DNA of 64,000 nt from Asterella californica (lineage: Eukaryota > Streptophyta > Marchantiopsida > Marchantiales > Aytoniaceae), in NCBI GenBank assembly GCA_036924285.1, contig JAYKYS010000001.1:7589501-7653500 (forward strand). The letters are read 5' to 3'. The notes beneath the pieces were generated by a model, which made no database searches, had not been told where the DNA came from, and saw only the letters and a list, made by a program, of their open reading frames with translations. Within the stretch, counting starts at the first letter, position 1. Each line of letters starts with the position of its first letter. A program made the translations under genes and the position numbers. Of the stretch, positions 1 through 9,572 are shown in pieces.

Positions 1-1240
1 GAGTTGAATATTATCTTTTGATAGTTGATGATTACTCCCAAAAAATGTAGGTGAGGTTTTTGAGGAAGAAGAATGAAGCTTTCACACACATGAGAGACTT
101 CATAACTGAAGTTGAGCTTCAGACTAGCAGAAAAATTCGAACAATCAGGAGTGACAGAGGAGGAGAATTTTTGTCCAAAGCAGCGGAGGCTTTCTACAAG
201 TCCAAAGGCATCGTACGACAACTAAGTGCACCTTACACTCCACAACAAAACGGAGAGGTGGAGAGGAAGAACAGAGTGGTTGCTAAAGTAACCAGATGTC
301 TATTCAAGGATGGAGGACTACCTAGGAAGCTGTGAGCTGAAGCAGTTAACACTGCAGTATACCTTCTCAATCGAAGTCGAACAAAGGTGGTGGAAGGTAT
401 GAGCTCTGAAGAGACTTTCACAAGTATAAAACCTGATATCTCGAACCTTAGAGTTTTTGGGTGTAAGGCGTATGTACTGAGAGTTGATGAAGAAGTTAGG
501 CGACTATTCTAAAGTTTGCACTTTCATAGGCTACTCTGAACAAACGAAGGGATATAGATTACTTGACAATAAAGAGAAGATTGCATTATTAGAGATGTTT
601 CTTTGATGAGACAAATCATACTGCTCATCTTGAGGTAGAGAAGAAGGAGACTACCACTACCTCCAATGGTACTAGTCTAGCTTTCAGATTCTCTCTTTCT
701 GATATGTTACAAGACAATCAATCTGATGAGAATGTACCAGAAGCTGTTAGAGGTGGTGTAGATGTTGATGTTGCTGAAACAGAACATATCGTGCACTCAC
801 CTGAGTTGGTAGTAGATCTAGGAGATCTTGCCACACAAGTTACAGTTTCAGCTTCAGTACCTGAACAAGTGCTTCAACCACTTCCAAATCAAGTAAGAAG
901 ATCTACTCGAACTAGGAGGCTACCTGCTCGACTTGCTGAGATGTGGTTACTGCATTGCAGAAAAATGATACTTGGTTCTTGACAACTCTTCTAGAAGAGA
1001 GGAAGTTGATTGAAACCAAATGGGTGTTTAAAACGAAGTATCATGCTGATGATACAGTTCAGAGGTATAAGGCTCGACTTGAAGCCAAGGCTATCTACAG
1101 CAGCAAGAGGAGGACTATGATGAGACATTTACTCTTGTAGCGAAGATGAGTTCTGTTAGGCTGCTAATAGCATATTCTATGCTTCAAAACTGAAAAGTAT
1201 GGCAACTAGATGTGAAGAAAATTTTAGTTTCCTCTAAAAA
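1..1240 (+). pseudogene. Ty1/copia pol remnant (integrase to RT)
   Basis: This is a decayed copia polyprotein fragment. It opens inside the integrase core: a VDDYS-like motif near 25-40, then RSDRGGEF (about 150-170) and TPQQNGEVERKNR (about 238-275), which carry the second Asp and the Glu of the DDE triad. The integrase C-terminal region follows (NLRVFGCKAY, about 445-475). A proline/serine-rich linker leads to the start of RT (NDTWFLTTL, KWVFKTKYHADD; about 965-1050) and a WQLDVK-like motif near 1200, after which similarity stops. Stops at 48-50 (TAG) and 333-335 (TGA) both fall where copia proteins have Trp. Further frameshifts occur near 500 and 940. No LTR was found, so it is truncated on both sides, possibly by the window edge on the left. 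It is not part of the complete copia element at 2756. Confidence 0.85.
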
Positions 1241-2027
1241 GATCTATAAGGCCTTCAAATCGAGGGTCAAAGTTGGACAAAGTATGGTGACAGTTTGAAA
1301 CGAGGTCAAAATCGATCGAAAAAATTTTGCTGGAAAGACGGGTCCTCAGAATCCGCAGAAAACGTCTCTAACCCCCTCAAAACCCTAGTCAAAGATGAAT
1401 TTAAGGTAACTTGTCATCATCATGAAAAATCCAAGAAAAGGTGTATTCTACTTAACGTATTATTACTTGTATTCTACTGTCAAGAAGGGTACCATTCTTG
1501 ACAAGACACCATAGATGGGTGCCCTTGAAATCGTCAGAAAACCTCGAAAAACCCCTCAAAAACAAGTTTCAAACTCCCTGGAACTCTCAAAAGGGTCTCA
1601 AAACCGGAAAATTTCTAATCACTCACTTAACCCGCATTCTCGTTTTACTCTCCCAGTCAAGAGTACATCTGCATCCTCACTCAGACTCTCTTTTCCTTAG
1701 AATAAATCAGAGAGAACAGGGGAGTTACTACACAGATACACAAGAAGGAGATAGGAACAGACACACAAGAGGAAGAAAGAACTGAGCGGTCATAAGGACA
1801 GGTATTTCACACAGATAACTGAACATTTATAAAAGAAAAAGAACGTGAACTTATATTATCCTTCAACAAAACGGATGTTCCAATTCCCCTAACAGTTTCT
1901 ATATACTCCATTGAATGGGTATGTTTTCTGTTCTATCCCTCGATACGTCGCGTTTCAAGTAGTGCTGATCAAAACGGTTGAATTATTGGGATTATCTGGT
2001 ATCGCAGCGGCAGACTCTGTTTAGCAG
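1241..2027. other. Unassigned sequence upstream of the SCPL exons
   Basis: No gene is recognisable. The stretch is A/C-rich, and two loosely similar segments carry 'cccctcaaaa' (near 1373 and 1551), so an old duplication is possible. The last 50 bases are in frame with the SCPL exon that follows and may be intron or coding. The upstream SCPL exons with the catalytic serine motif (G-x-S-Y-A/G-G) were not found here; they are lost or lie left of the window. Confidence 0.4.
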
Positions 2028-2159
2028 TTCTACAAAGTTTCAAGGTGCAGATCCTTGCGACTTCAACAACATTATTCCCTACTTTAACAGGAAGGATGTT
2101 CAAACGGCCCTTCATGCACGTCTTGTAAATGCATCCCGACCTTGGGACTACTGTGATGG
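2028..2159 (+). CDS. SCPL exon (DPC...FNRKDVQTALHA...WDYC)
   Basis: The exon carries the SCPL segment with DPCDF, then FNRKDVQTALHA (the family's N-R-x-D-V-Q-x-A-L-H block) and PWDYC. The 5' boundary is uncertain: an acceptor AG lies at 2026-2027, another AG at 2023-2024, and the frame stays open upstream to 1978. The donor is gtaag at 2160. Cysteines in DPC and DYC are expected disulfide partners in this family. Confidence 0.75.
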
Positions 2160-2588
2160 GTAAGCTGATCTGCTGTGCTCTAGCATATTTAAGAGTCTTA
2201 GCTGTAATACAGAAGCTAACAGTGTATCAGGTTTGACGGATGTACTACAAAGTCCGTTGATCGGGGGCTTTGAGCCGGAATTCACAATAATCCAGCGCAC
2301 ATGTTAACGTTTACAGTCATAGCAGTACCTTCGTAGTTGGGCTTGCGGTACGTGAGTCGGCGGTAAGTTCGGCGGACAAGAAAAGCTCCTTAGAAATCAA
2401 ACTACACTCTGGTGCAGTTATTAAGTAGTACATGTATTAACATGATGAACAATGCAGTCCTGAGAAGAATCGACCGAGCCCGATCTTCATCTTAATTATC
2501 ACACTCTTGTTCTTTACAACGAGTACACTGTCCGATAGGCAAAGTAAAACCTTTTTTGCCTTCTGGAATTAGCACTAAGTGATTCCAG

Positions 2589-2711
2589 ACGCGGATATAT
2601 GCTATACGTTCGGGTGTGCAATGTCAATATAAATTACACTGGCTCGTCGGACAAAATGCAGCCCGTTCTCAAATACCTGCTCGAAAACGATGTGCGGGTT
2701 TGGATCTACAG
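2589..2711 (+). CDS. SCPL exon (strand leading to the catalytic Asp)
   Basis: The exon starts after ccag at 2585-2588 and ends at the donor gtacg at 2712. It encodes VCNVNINYTGSSDKMQPVLK and then YLLENDVRVWIY. The latter matches the SCPL strand 'LL..G.RVWIYSGD' directly before the catalytic Asp. The final two bases (ag) complete a Ser codon with the first base of the exon at 8346. Confidence 0.8.
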
Positions 2712-2755
2712 GTACGATGCTGCTGCTCCTTCTCTGTTATTCAGTACGGTAGTTC

Positions 2756-3045
2756 TGTTGACATGCGGAGTAAGACAAGCTCATGAAGTCTTGTAAGACT
2801 TTGTGCACAAGTCCTGTAAGACTTTGTGCACAACTATGTTACGGAGGCCCAACCCCAAAAGTCTTTTGACTCTCCCTATATACTGAGAAGGGGCTCTGCC
2901 CCCAAGTAAGTCTCTTTAGTGATACTCTGTTCCTTCTTTTCTTCCTCTTGTGAAGGCTGCGAGAGCCTCCTTCCTTGTTAGAAGGTTTTCCTCCCCTGTT
3001 GGAATGGTGCTATGAATTGGGTTCTTGCTGCCGTACATTGTAACA
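2756..3045 (+). repeat. 5' LTR of the copia element
   Basis: 290 bp, TG...CA ends. Near the start are two tandem 23-bp units (2788-2810 and 2811-2833) differing by one base. A TATA-like tatata lies at about 2877-2882. It differs from the 3' LTR mainly by an indel and replacement at 2834-2870. Confidence 0.93.
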
Positions 3046-3057
3046 TGGTATCAGAGC
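3046..3057 (+). promoter_or_regulatory. Primer-binding site (initiator tRNA-Met type)
   Basis: The 12 bases tggtatcagagc abut the 5' LTR. This is the standard plant copia primer site complementary to the 3' end of initiator tRNA-Met. Confidence 0.92.
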
Positions 3058-3513
3058 TTGAGTGAAGGAATTAGAGATTGGAAGCATACAGAAGACTCAG
3101 ATTGCAAATGGAGTTGCTGCAATTTTTTACACATGGAGATTTCTCTTGAGACGAAACTCTAATAGACGTCCTTGCTGTTTGGAGCTACTTTCGAAAGTCA
3201 GACATCATTTTTCTGGTGCAGCAAGGAACGACAGCGTTGATGACAGGTTCTGAATTTTTGAATTGTCCCTCTGCTGTGTTTGTTATGTGTTTTTTGTGAG
3301 AGTTTTCACAATTATAGTCAGTCAACAAGCTTTGACTGTATTTTTTATGGTCTTCTATTCATTTTTAGCCAAAACGGACTGTATTTGCGTCACATAGACC
3401 TACGTCTAGACCTACATCTGTATAACCCTAGAATCAACATTTCTATCATTGTGTGAAATTCCAATTTGTTCAGAGACACTGTCTGTATCTTTGTTTCTTA
3501 CGTCTAATCCATC
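3058..3513 (+). other. Copia untranslated leader
   Basis: Between the primer site and the gag ATG. No conserved coding sequence is seen; a 63-codon open frame (3062-3253) is not recognisable. T-rich in its second half. Confidence 0.6.
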
Positions 3514-5478
3514 ATGAGTAGAATATATACGTTTTCAGCCATTACCAGTGAACCTTTAGACAAAAACAACTACTCCATATGGAAGTATCGCATGTCCGCC
3601 TTCTTGAAAGGTCAAAGCCTGTTTGGCTTGGTCACAGGGACAGATGCGGAACCCGTTGGAGTTGATACAGATCCTGATGTTGATGCATGGAACAAACGAG
3701 CTTGTCAAGTTGTGCATTATATTTCTTTGTGTGTCTCGCCTTCCATGTTTGGTTACATAGAGTCTGTTGATACCCTCCAAGAGGTCTGGGATGCACTAGC
3801 TAATGTTTTCCAGACATCTACCAAAGCTCGTAAGTTACAACTCAAGCAGCAACTCTTAGATGTTAAGAAGGGTTCATTGAGCATTACATATTATGTTTAT
3901 CAAGTGCGAGGTCTAGTTGAGCAGCTTAACAGCATAGGGGTGAAAGTCGAGGATGATGATCTCATCCTACACACCATTAATGGTCTTGGGAAAGAGTACA
4001 AACCTTTCAAGACTTCCATTGCTGTCAGGGATACTTTTCCCAAGTTCAATGAGTTGATTCCTATGTTAGTGTCAGAAGAGATTCGTCTTCAGGGCAATGG
4101 TGGTTCTGCCGCATCACAAGAGCAAGCTTTCTTTGCTGGAGGTAGAGACAGAGGACGAGAAAAGAGCTTCGGTGGTAGAGATAAGAACCGATTTGGTTCT
4201 TCTGGTCGAGGTCAGTTCTCTCAGCAGCAACAGAACCTTCGACCTGACCATCAGCAACAGCAAGCTAAAGGCGGCGGTGAGCAGCGGTTTTGTGCATACT
4301 GCAAAACCAAAGGTCATGTGATCAAGATCTGCTTCAAGAGGCAAGCAGACATCAGGTCTGGTAAGCTTCCACAGCAAAACTATGTGTCGACAGAGGAATC
4401 TTTTTCAGATGACAGTCTTCTAACGATGACACATGTCATGGGTTCCATGAGCAAACCTGCTGATGAGTGGTTTATTGATTCTGGAGCTTCGAACCACATG
4501 ACAGCACATGGTGAATGGTTCAGTCAGAAGGAACCACTGAAGACACCAGCAATAGTCTATACTGGTGATGATACCCAGCACAACATTACACATATGGGTA
4601 CAGTTCCTCTATCTGTTGCATCTTCAAACATTTCTGCTTTGAGAGATGTACTATATGTGCCCACCATTACTAGGAATCTAGTTTCAGTAGGTCAGATGGT
4701 GGAGCAAGGTCATCAAGTTCGGTTCAACAGCAAGAGATGTATTGTTGAAACCAGCGATAACAATGTAGTTGCCATAGGATCAAGAGTAGGAAGGTTGTTC
4801 AAATTGGATGCTGTTCAACCTCAACTTCAAGCTGCGATGTTTGTTCATACCCCTGGAGTCTCAGATTTGGAGATGTGGCATAAGAGAGTAGGTCATATGA
4901 ACTATCAGCGGTTGAAGACCTTACCTACGTCAGAGTTAGTTACAAGTCTTCCCAAGTTCACATCTCCTATCCCATCTCAGATTTGTGAAGCTTGTCAGTT
5001 TGGCAAGCAGGCTAGGCAACCATTTCGTCATCAGGGCACTAGAGCTTCCAAGGTGTTGGAGTTGATACAGTCTGATGTATGGACTGCATCTCAAGCAAGC
5101 TTGAATGGTTCTCAGTACTTCGTCTCATTCATAGATGACTTCTCGCGATTTACTTGGGTCTACTTATTCAAGGTCAAGTCAGACGTCTTTGCTGTGTTTC
5201 AAACATTCAAGATCCTAGTTGAGAAGCAGTACAACCATTGCATCCTACGGCTCCGTTCGGATGGAGGAGGCGAGTTCATCTCTCGTCACTTTGACACTTT
5301 TTTGCAAGAGCATGGGATCAAAAGAGAGGTCACGTGCAGCTACAGTCCGCAACAGAATGGTGTAGCAGAGAGAAAGAACAGACACATTGCGGAGTCAGCA
5401 CGTGCAATGATGAACGAGAAGTCTATATGCCTAAGTGTTATTGGGCGGAAGCTGTTGCCTGTGCTGTCTACCTCATGA
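3514..5478 (+). CDS. Copia gag-protease-integrase polyprotein, 5' ORF
   Basis: 654 codons. It opens with a copia gag domain (LDKNNYSIWKYRMSAFLKGQ near residues 16-35). A zinc knuckle CAYCKTKGHVIKIC (CX2CX4HX4C) starts near residue 260. The aspartic protease motif DSGASNHMT is near residue 322. The GAG-pre-integrase zinc domain follows (WHKRVGHMNYQRL ... CEACQFGK), then the integrase core: SDVWT (first Asp), LRSDGGGEF (second Asp) and QQNGVAERKNR (Glu), so all three catalytic residues are present. The native frame is lost near 5424-5429, where 'tctatatgcc' appears to carry a 2-nt (at) duplication; the last ~18 codons before 5478 are out of frame. The true continuation is the next ORF. Confidence 0.92.
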   Translation: MSRIYTFSAITSEPLDKNNYSIWKYRMSAFLKGQSLFGLVTGTDAEPVGVDTDPDVDAWNKRACQVVHYISLCVSPSMFGYIESVDTLQEVWDALANVFQTSTKARKLQLKQQLLDVKKGSLSITYYVYQVRGLVEQLNSIGVKVEDDDLILHTINGLGKEYKPFKTSIAVRDTFPKFNELIPMLVSEEIRLQGNGGSAASQEQAFFAGGRDRGREKSFGGRDKNRFGSSGRGQFSQQQQNLRPDHQQQQAKGGGEQRFCAYCKTKGHVIKICFKRQADIRSGKLPQQNYVSTEESFSDDSLLTMTHVMGSMSKPADEWFIDSGASNHMTAHGEWFSQKEPLKTPAIVYTGDDTQHNITHMGTVPLSVASSNISALRDVLYVPTITRNLVSVGQMVEQGHQVRFNSKRCIVETSDNNVVAIGSRVGRLFKLDAVQPQLQAAMFVHTPGVSDLEMWHKRVGHMNYQRLKTLPTSELVTSLPKFTSPIPSQICEACQFGKQARQPFRHQGTRASKVLELIQSDVWTASQASLNGSQYFVSFIDDFSRFTWVYLFKVKSDVFAVFQTFKILVEKQYNHCILRLRSDGGGEFISRHFDTFLQEHGIKREVTCSYSPQQNGVAERKNRHIAESARAMMNEKSICLSVIGRKLLPVLSTS

Positions 5479-6935
5479 ACCGTGCACCAACTGCAGCGGT
5501 ACATAAGAAGACCCCTTATGAGGTATTGGTAGGCAAGAAACCAGACCTCTCATGTCTCAAAGTGTTTGGTTCTATATGTTTTGTACATGTACCAGATGAA
5601 AGACGCAGCAAGCTGGACCCGAAAGCTGAGAAGTGTATCTTCTTAGGCTATGTTTCTGATACGAAGGGACATAGGTGTTATATCCCAACTTCGAGGCGAC
5701 TGCTCATCAGTAGAGATGTTGTTTTTGATGAGTTGTTATCTTGGTATCAGGCTACGTCAGCCTCTGTTGCTATTTCACCTATTCTATCCTCTGTCCAACC
5801 AGTTCAGGGTGGTTCTACAACCACTCAAGCTACTAGTTCAGGTAGTGGTAGTGCTGTATTTCATCCAATGCGCATGAGAGCTCCTTGGTCTGGCCAAGTC
5901 CATGTAGTTGATGTACCTACGGTTCAGGTCCCTCCACCTGTTGTTCAACCTACACAAGTTGTACATTCCAACAGCTCTCCAGTGTTGCAGCAGATGATCA
6001 ATGAGCAGCGCAGTGCAGATATTGTGCATGCTTTTGACGACCACGTCAGCAGCTCTCAGCCAAATCAGGGATCTGAAGCTGGACCATCAGGTCAATTTGA
6101 TCTGCGAAGGTCCACCAGAGCGAGACATCATGTCCAACGTTTTCAGTGTGAAGGTTTCTTGGCTGAACACCATGCCTACATGGTGAATGTCGTACATGAG
6201 CAGGAACCGAATTCTCTTGAGGAGGCGATGCATCAGGCAAAATGGGTGGAAGCCATGCAAGTTGAGCTTTCAGCTTTGCAAAATCAGCAGACTTGGGAGC
6301 TGGTTGATTTACCTTATGATAAGAAAGCTATTGGTTGTAGATGGGTGTACAAGATCAAGAGAAATTCAGATGGTTCAATCCACAAGCATAAGACGAGACT
6401 TGTGGCTAAAGGATATGCGCAGCAGTATGGCCTTGACTTTGAGGAAACCTTCAGTCCGGTAGCCAAGATGGCTTCGATACGCACCCTTGTGGCATTGGTT
6501 ACAAGTAAAGGGTGGCAACTGCATCAAATGGACTTCAATAATGCTTTCTTGAACGGAGATCTGCAAGAGGAGGTCTACATGGTGCAACCCCCTGGATACG
6601 AAGACCAAAGGTATCCAAATAAAGTTTGTAGACTCCAGAAGTCCTTGTATGGGCTTAAGCAAGCTCCAAGAGCTTGGAATGCCAAGATTAACTCATTTCT
6701 ACTATTGCTTGGCTTTCGTCTTTGTAGTTCAGACTCCTCATTGTACTCTTTGCAGGTCGATGATAACACAGTACTCATCATCATCTATGTAGATGATCTT
6801 GTTATCACTGGTACCTCTAAGAGCCTTATCAAGCAGGTGAAAGATCAGCTGAAAGGAGAGTTTGATATGAAAGATCTAGATGAGCTGAAGTACTTTCTAG
6901 CTATTGAGTTCAGCAAGGATGGAGGTGATACATAG
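5424..6935 (+). CDS. Copia integrase C-terminus and reverse transcriptase ORF
   Basis: This is the continuation of the polyprotein in a second frame. It begins with the integrase C-terminal region (MPKCYWAEAVACAVYLMNRA, LKVFGSICFVHVPDE), followed by a Gln/Ser/Val-rich linker. The RT domain runs from about 6205, with KAIGCRWVYKIKRN, ETFSPVAKMASIRTL, QMDFNNAFLNGDLQEEVYM and the catalytic YVDDLVITG near 6787-6813. The catalytic aspartates (MDF and VDD) are intact. It ends at an in-frame TAG (6933-6935), after which RT coding continues as LLQRQYALNKLEQFGM, so the stop is a mutation and not the natural end. Overlap with the 5' ORF upstream of 5424 is an out-of-frame shadow. Confidence 0.9.
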   Translation, partial: YMPKCYWAEAVACAVYLMNRAPTAAVHKKTPYEVLVGKKPDLSCLKVFGSICFVHVPDERRSKLDPKAEKCIFLGYVSDTKGHRCYIPTSRRLLISRDVVFDELLSWYQATSASVAISPILSSVQPVQGGSTTTQATSSGSGSAVFHPMRMRAPWSGQVHVVDVPTVQVPPPVVQPTQVVHSNSSPVLQQMINEQRSADIVHAFDDHVSSSQPNQGSEAGPSGQFDLRRSTRARHHVQRFQCEGFLAEHHAYMVNVVHEQEPNSLEEAMHQAKWVEAMQVELSALQNQQTWELVDLPYDKKAIGCRWVYKIKRNSDGSIHKHKTRLVAKGYAQQYGLDFEETFSPVAKMASIRTLVALVTSKGWQLHQMDFNNAFLNGDLQEEVYMVQPPGYEDQRYPNKVCRLQKSLYGLKQAPRAWNAKINSFLLLLGFRLCSSDSSLYSLQVDDNTVLIIIYVDDLVITGTSKSLIKQVKDQLKGEFDMKDLDELKYFLAIEFSKDGGDT

Positions 6936-7776
6936 CTGTTACAGAGACAGTATGCTCTGAATAAGCTAGAACAGTTTGGGATGACAGCTTGTAAGCCTAT
7001 CTCTACCCCTCTTGCATCTTCTCTGAAGTTGAATGCTGAGGATGGTGAGCTATTAGCAGATCCTAATTTCTATAGACAGATTGTAGGCAGCCTTATCTAC
7101 TTGACCATTACTAGACCTGATCTAAGTTATGTTGTAGGTCTAGTTAGTCAGTTCATGCAGGCAACTAGAACCTCATCTTGATGCGGTTCGACGGATTCTA
7201 CGATACGTGAAGTTCACAATCCAGTATGGACTTCACTACGCAGCGGGTGGTCCTCTCTTGTACATGGTTTTACTGATGCAGATTGGGCAGGAAGTGCTCA
7301 AGATAGAAGATCTACGTCAGGTTTTGTCTTCAGCCTTGGAGACTCTGCTGTTAGCTGACAGTCGAAGAATATGGGTACGACAGAATAGCTGACAGACTGA
7401 AGCAGAATACATAGGTGCCACTAATGCTACATGCGAATCCGTTTGGCTTCACACCTTACTGAAAGATATGGGTGTGGAATTTTCTGACCCTGTTGTTTTA
7501 CACATAGACAATATCAGCAGTATTAAACTTGCTTCTAATCCTATTTTCCATGCTAGGACCAAACATATAGAGGTTCATTATCATTTTATTCGAGAAAAAG
7601 TATTGGCTGGAGAGATAGATCTGAGATATGTACCTACAGGTGAACAAGTTGCTGATATATTCACTAAAGCTTTACCTAGAGATAAATTTGATATTTTCAG
7701 ATTATGTCTAGGTGTTAAGGATATTGATATGAGCTTGAGAGGGACTGTTGACATGCGGAGTAAGACAAGCTCATGA
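6936..7776 (+). pseudogene. Copia RT C-terminus and RNase H, broken
   Basis: After the TAG the frame continues with the RT thumb (CKPISTPLASSLKLN, GSLIYLTITRPDLSYVVGLV). A frameshift near 7175 moves to HLDAVRRILRYVK, and another near 7265 to TDADWAGSAQDRRSTSGFVF, which is the RNase H start with its catalytic Asp. A TGA at 7356-7358 replaces an expected Trp. RNase H resumes with TEAEYIGATNA (catalytic Glu), HIDNISSIKLA (Asp) and RTKHIEVHYHFIREKV, then VADIFTKALPRDKF, the usual copia C-terminus. It stops inside the start of the 3' LTR. Confidence 0.88.
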
Positions 7777-8011
7777 AGTCTTGTAAGACTTTGTGCACAA
7801 GTCCTGTAAGACTTTGTGCACAAAGTCTTACAGGACTCTCCTTATATATTGAGAAGGGGCTTTGCCCCCAAGTAATTCTCTTTAGTGATACTCTGTTCCT
7901 TCTTTGTTTCCTCTTGTGAAGGCTGCGAGAGTCTCCTTCCTTGTTAGAAGGTTTTCCTCCCCTGTTGGAGTGGTGCTATGAATTGGGTTATTGCTGCCAT
8001 ACATTGTAACA
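7746..8011 (+). repeat. 3' LTR of the copia element
   Basis: 266 bp, begins TGTTGACATG and ends TTGTAACA. The same two 23-bp units occur at 7778-7800 and 7801-7823, followed directly by an inverted partial copy (agtcttacaggac) that the 5' LTR lacks. TATA-like ttatata at about 7842. Confidence 0.93.
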
Positions 8012-8345
8012 AGTTCATGTGTGTGAACTGATGGAAAAGAGTCTTGCTTCTCCAAGGATCATGCTAAACACTGCTTAAGCTGGCCTACGTAATCCTACTA
8101 ACTGGGGAAATTCCTTAACAAATTACTGTAGAACTTGCGGAATGCTAGTGTACCTACTGTATAGTGAAAGAGCTAAAGTCACGAGCCTCTGATGTAGCGC
8201 CGGCCTCTGCTAAACAAACCTCGCCAAAACATGTTAAATCTCACTGTAAGTGAGTAGAGTATCGTAGATCGCTCGTCTAAGGGAAACGTTTTTATCCTTT
8301 GTATCACAATGAAGCACTGATTTTGTTCATACTCTCGACAACCAG

Positions 8346-8462
8346 TGGAGATCAAGACGCTGTCTCCCGATGACCGCAACTCGAACTGTAGTCAATGACT
8401 TTGCGAAGGAGTTGGGTTGGAACATTACTTCCCCGTACCAAACTTGGTGGACTGACAACCAG
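8346..8462 (+). CDS. SCPL exon with catalytic Asp, 1-nt frameshift
   Basis: Acceptor ccag at 8342-8345, donor gtaag from 8463. The exon begins GDQDAVS, containing the catalytic Asp, in the frame set by the upstream exon, and then hits TGA. The correct continuation, MTATRTVVNDFAKELGW and TWWTDNQ, lies in the next frame from 8370. The exon is 117 nt, while the phases on both sides require 118, which supports a single-base deletion near 8366-8368. Confidence 0.8.
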
Positions 8463-8801
8463 GTAAGACCCTCCTGCTGTACTATATTTTGCTCTTTCAG
8501 GACATGGAAACAAGCCATGGATCCGGAGACCTCAAGTGCAACGATGAATTAAGAGCTCTGTTACATTTCACGTCCCGAGCAATGTTCATCATTCCACATC
8601 AACTAGTGCAGTAGAACAATGGTAGCTATAAGTCCGTGTTTCGAATGGAAATCTGGAGTATTATGTCATGAGCTTTTGATTTTGATTTCTCTCTAACTAT
8701 AGCTAGCTTTCCTCACGGAAAAGTTAATGATCTATAAGTTGAATGCTTATGGTGATGATCATGGTAGTACGTGACTGAACCGATGGTTGGTTGGCAAGCA
8801 G

Positions 8802-8954
8802 ATTGCAGGCTGGACAGTGAGCTTCAATACAAGCCTGCTTTATGCAACGGTGAAAGCGTCAGGTCATATGGTCCCTACGGACCAGCCTGTACGCGGTCTT
8901 CAGCTCTTCAAGTCATTTTTGGAAGGAAACGGTCTCCCATTGTCAATTTATTAA
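8802..8954 (+). CDS. SCPL last exon with catalytic His
   Basis: Acceptor cag at 8799-8801. The 51 codons, including TAA, begin IAGWTV (family V/I-G/A-G-W) and contain ATVKASGHMVPTDQPVRGLQ, which holds the catalytic His and the conserved P-x-x-x-x-x-L-x-L-F block. They end FLEGNGLPLSIY. The exon looks fully functional, so the decay of this gene is recent or local. Confidence 0.85.
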   Translation: MAGWTVSFNTSLLYATVKASGHMVPTDQPVRGLQLFKSFLEGNGLPLSIY

Positions 8955-9572
8955 ATTCCCGTATTGGGGAAATCTAACGTGCTCGATCCCCTCTAGCACG
9001 TGATCCCCTAGGGGTCAGGGGATCCCTAGGTTGGCTCGCCTCGGAGTTAGGATACATTCTAAGCAAATACTGGTTTAGGGTTAACCCATTCTAAACCCAG
9101 AGACCCCTGTTGCTGTTTTAGGGTCTGTCTCGTTCCTTAGGTAAGGTTAAATTAAATTTAACCAGCCATGTCATCGTGAGATCTAACTCACCATGAGTGA
9201 ATTACCTAGAGAATCTCATCTATAAAAGATTCACACAAGGGCAATATATTCAGATGGAATTTTTAGTACAATTGGATTCAAGTCGACTTTTAAGATTTTT
9301 TTATGTATGTTCGCACTGACAGTAGGATGGTCGATTATTGATGATGTGTGTACTTAATAAGGTGTTTTAGGGTTTAGGAGTTTCACTTTGCATAGGTTTA
9401 CTTTAGAAGCGAAGAAGAGTAGAGAGTTGGGAGGATCTCAGAGGAAGAGAAAGGAAGGTCGAGATCAAGCAGATTTGTCTTTCTTAGAGATGACTAGGAG
9501 TAAAAGACAAGATTAAATTTTGGACATTAAACTAATAACTGACACTTTTTTGGTTTTGCTTGACTCGAGTAA
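8955..9572. other. Intergenic sequence 3' of the SCPL gene
   Basis: No coding region is seen. A short GC-rich patch near 8985-9035 repeats 'gatcccct' three times around the palindrome cccctagggg. The rest is AT-rich and may include the SCPL 3' UTR. Confidence 0.4.

Larger units (their letters stand above)
2756..8011 (+). mobile_element. Full-length Ty1/copia retrotransposon inside an SCPL intron
   Basis: The element runs from the 5' LTR 2756-3045 to the 3' LTR 7746-8011, flanked by the 5-bp target duplication AGTTC (2751-2755 and 8012-8016). LTRs begin TGTTGACATG and end TTGTAACA. A primer-binding site matching initiator tRNA-Met (tggtatcagagc) follows the 5' LTR directly, and a purine-rich tract (gagcttgagaggga) precedes the 3' LTR. 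The internal part encodes gag, protease, integrase, RT and RNase H in that order, the copia order. It is no longer autonomous: a frameshift near 5425, a TAG at 6933-6935, a frameshift near 7175, and a TGA at 7356-7358. It lies in the same orientation as the host SCPL gene. Confidence 0.95.
2028..8954 (+). pseudogene. Serine carboxypeptidase-like gene, 3' part, interrupted and frameshifted
   Basis: SCPL proteins are secreted or vacuolar alpha/beta-hydrolases that act as carboxypeptidases or acyltransferases with a Ser-Asp-His triad. Four exons of the C-terminal half are visible: about 2028-2159, 2589-2711, 8346-8462 and 8802-8954. The phases fit (2159 leaves two bases that 2589 completes; 2711 leaves two that 8346 completes; 8462 to 8802 is phase 0), and all introns are GT-AG. 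The catalytic Asp motif (SGDQDAV) spans the 2711/8346 junction. The catalytic His motif is GHMVP in the last exon, and the protein ends at TAA 8952-8954. The intron 2712-8345 contains a complete copia element. Exon 8346-8462 is one base short: the frame of SGDQDAVS meets TGA, while the PMTATRTVV frame resumes one base off, so a C has probably been lost from the run at 8366-8368. The Ser-bearing half is not in the window. It is probably a pseudogene, unless the missing base is a sequencing error and 5' exons exist outside. Confidence 0.82.
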
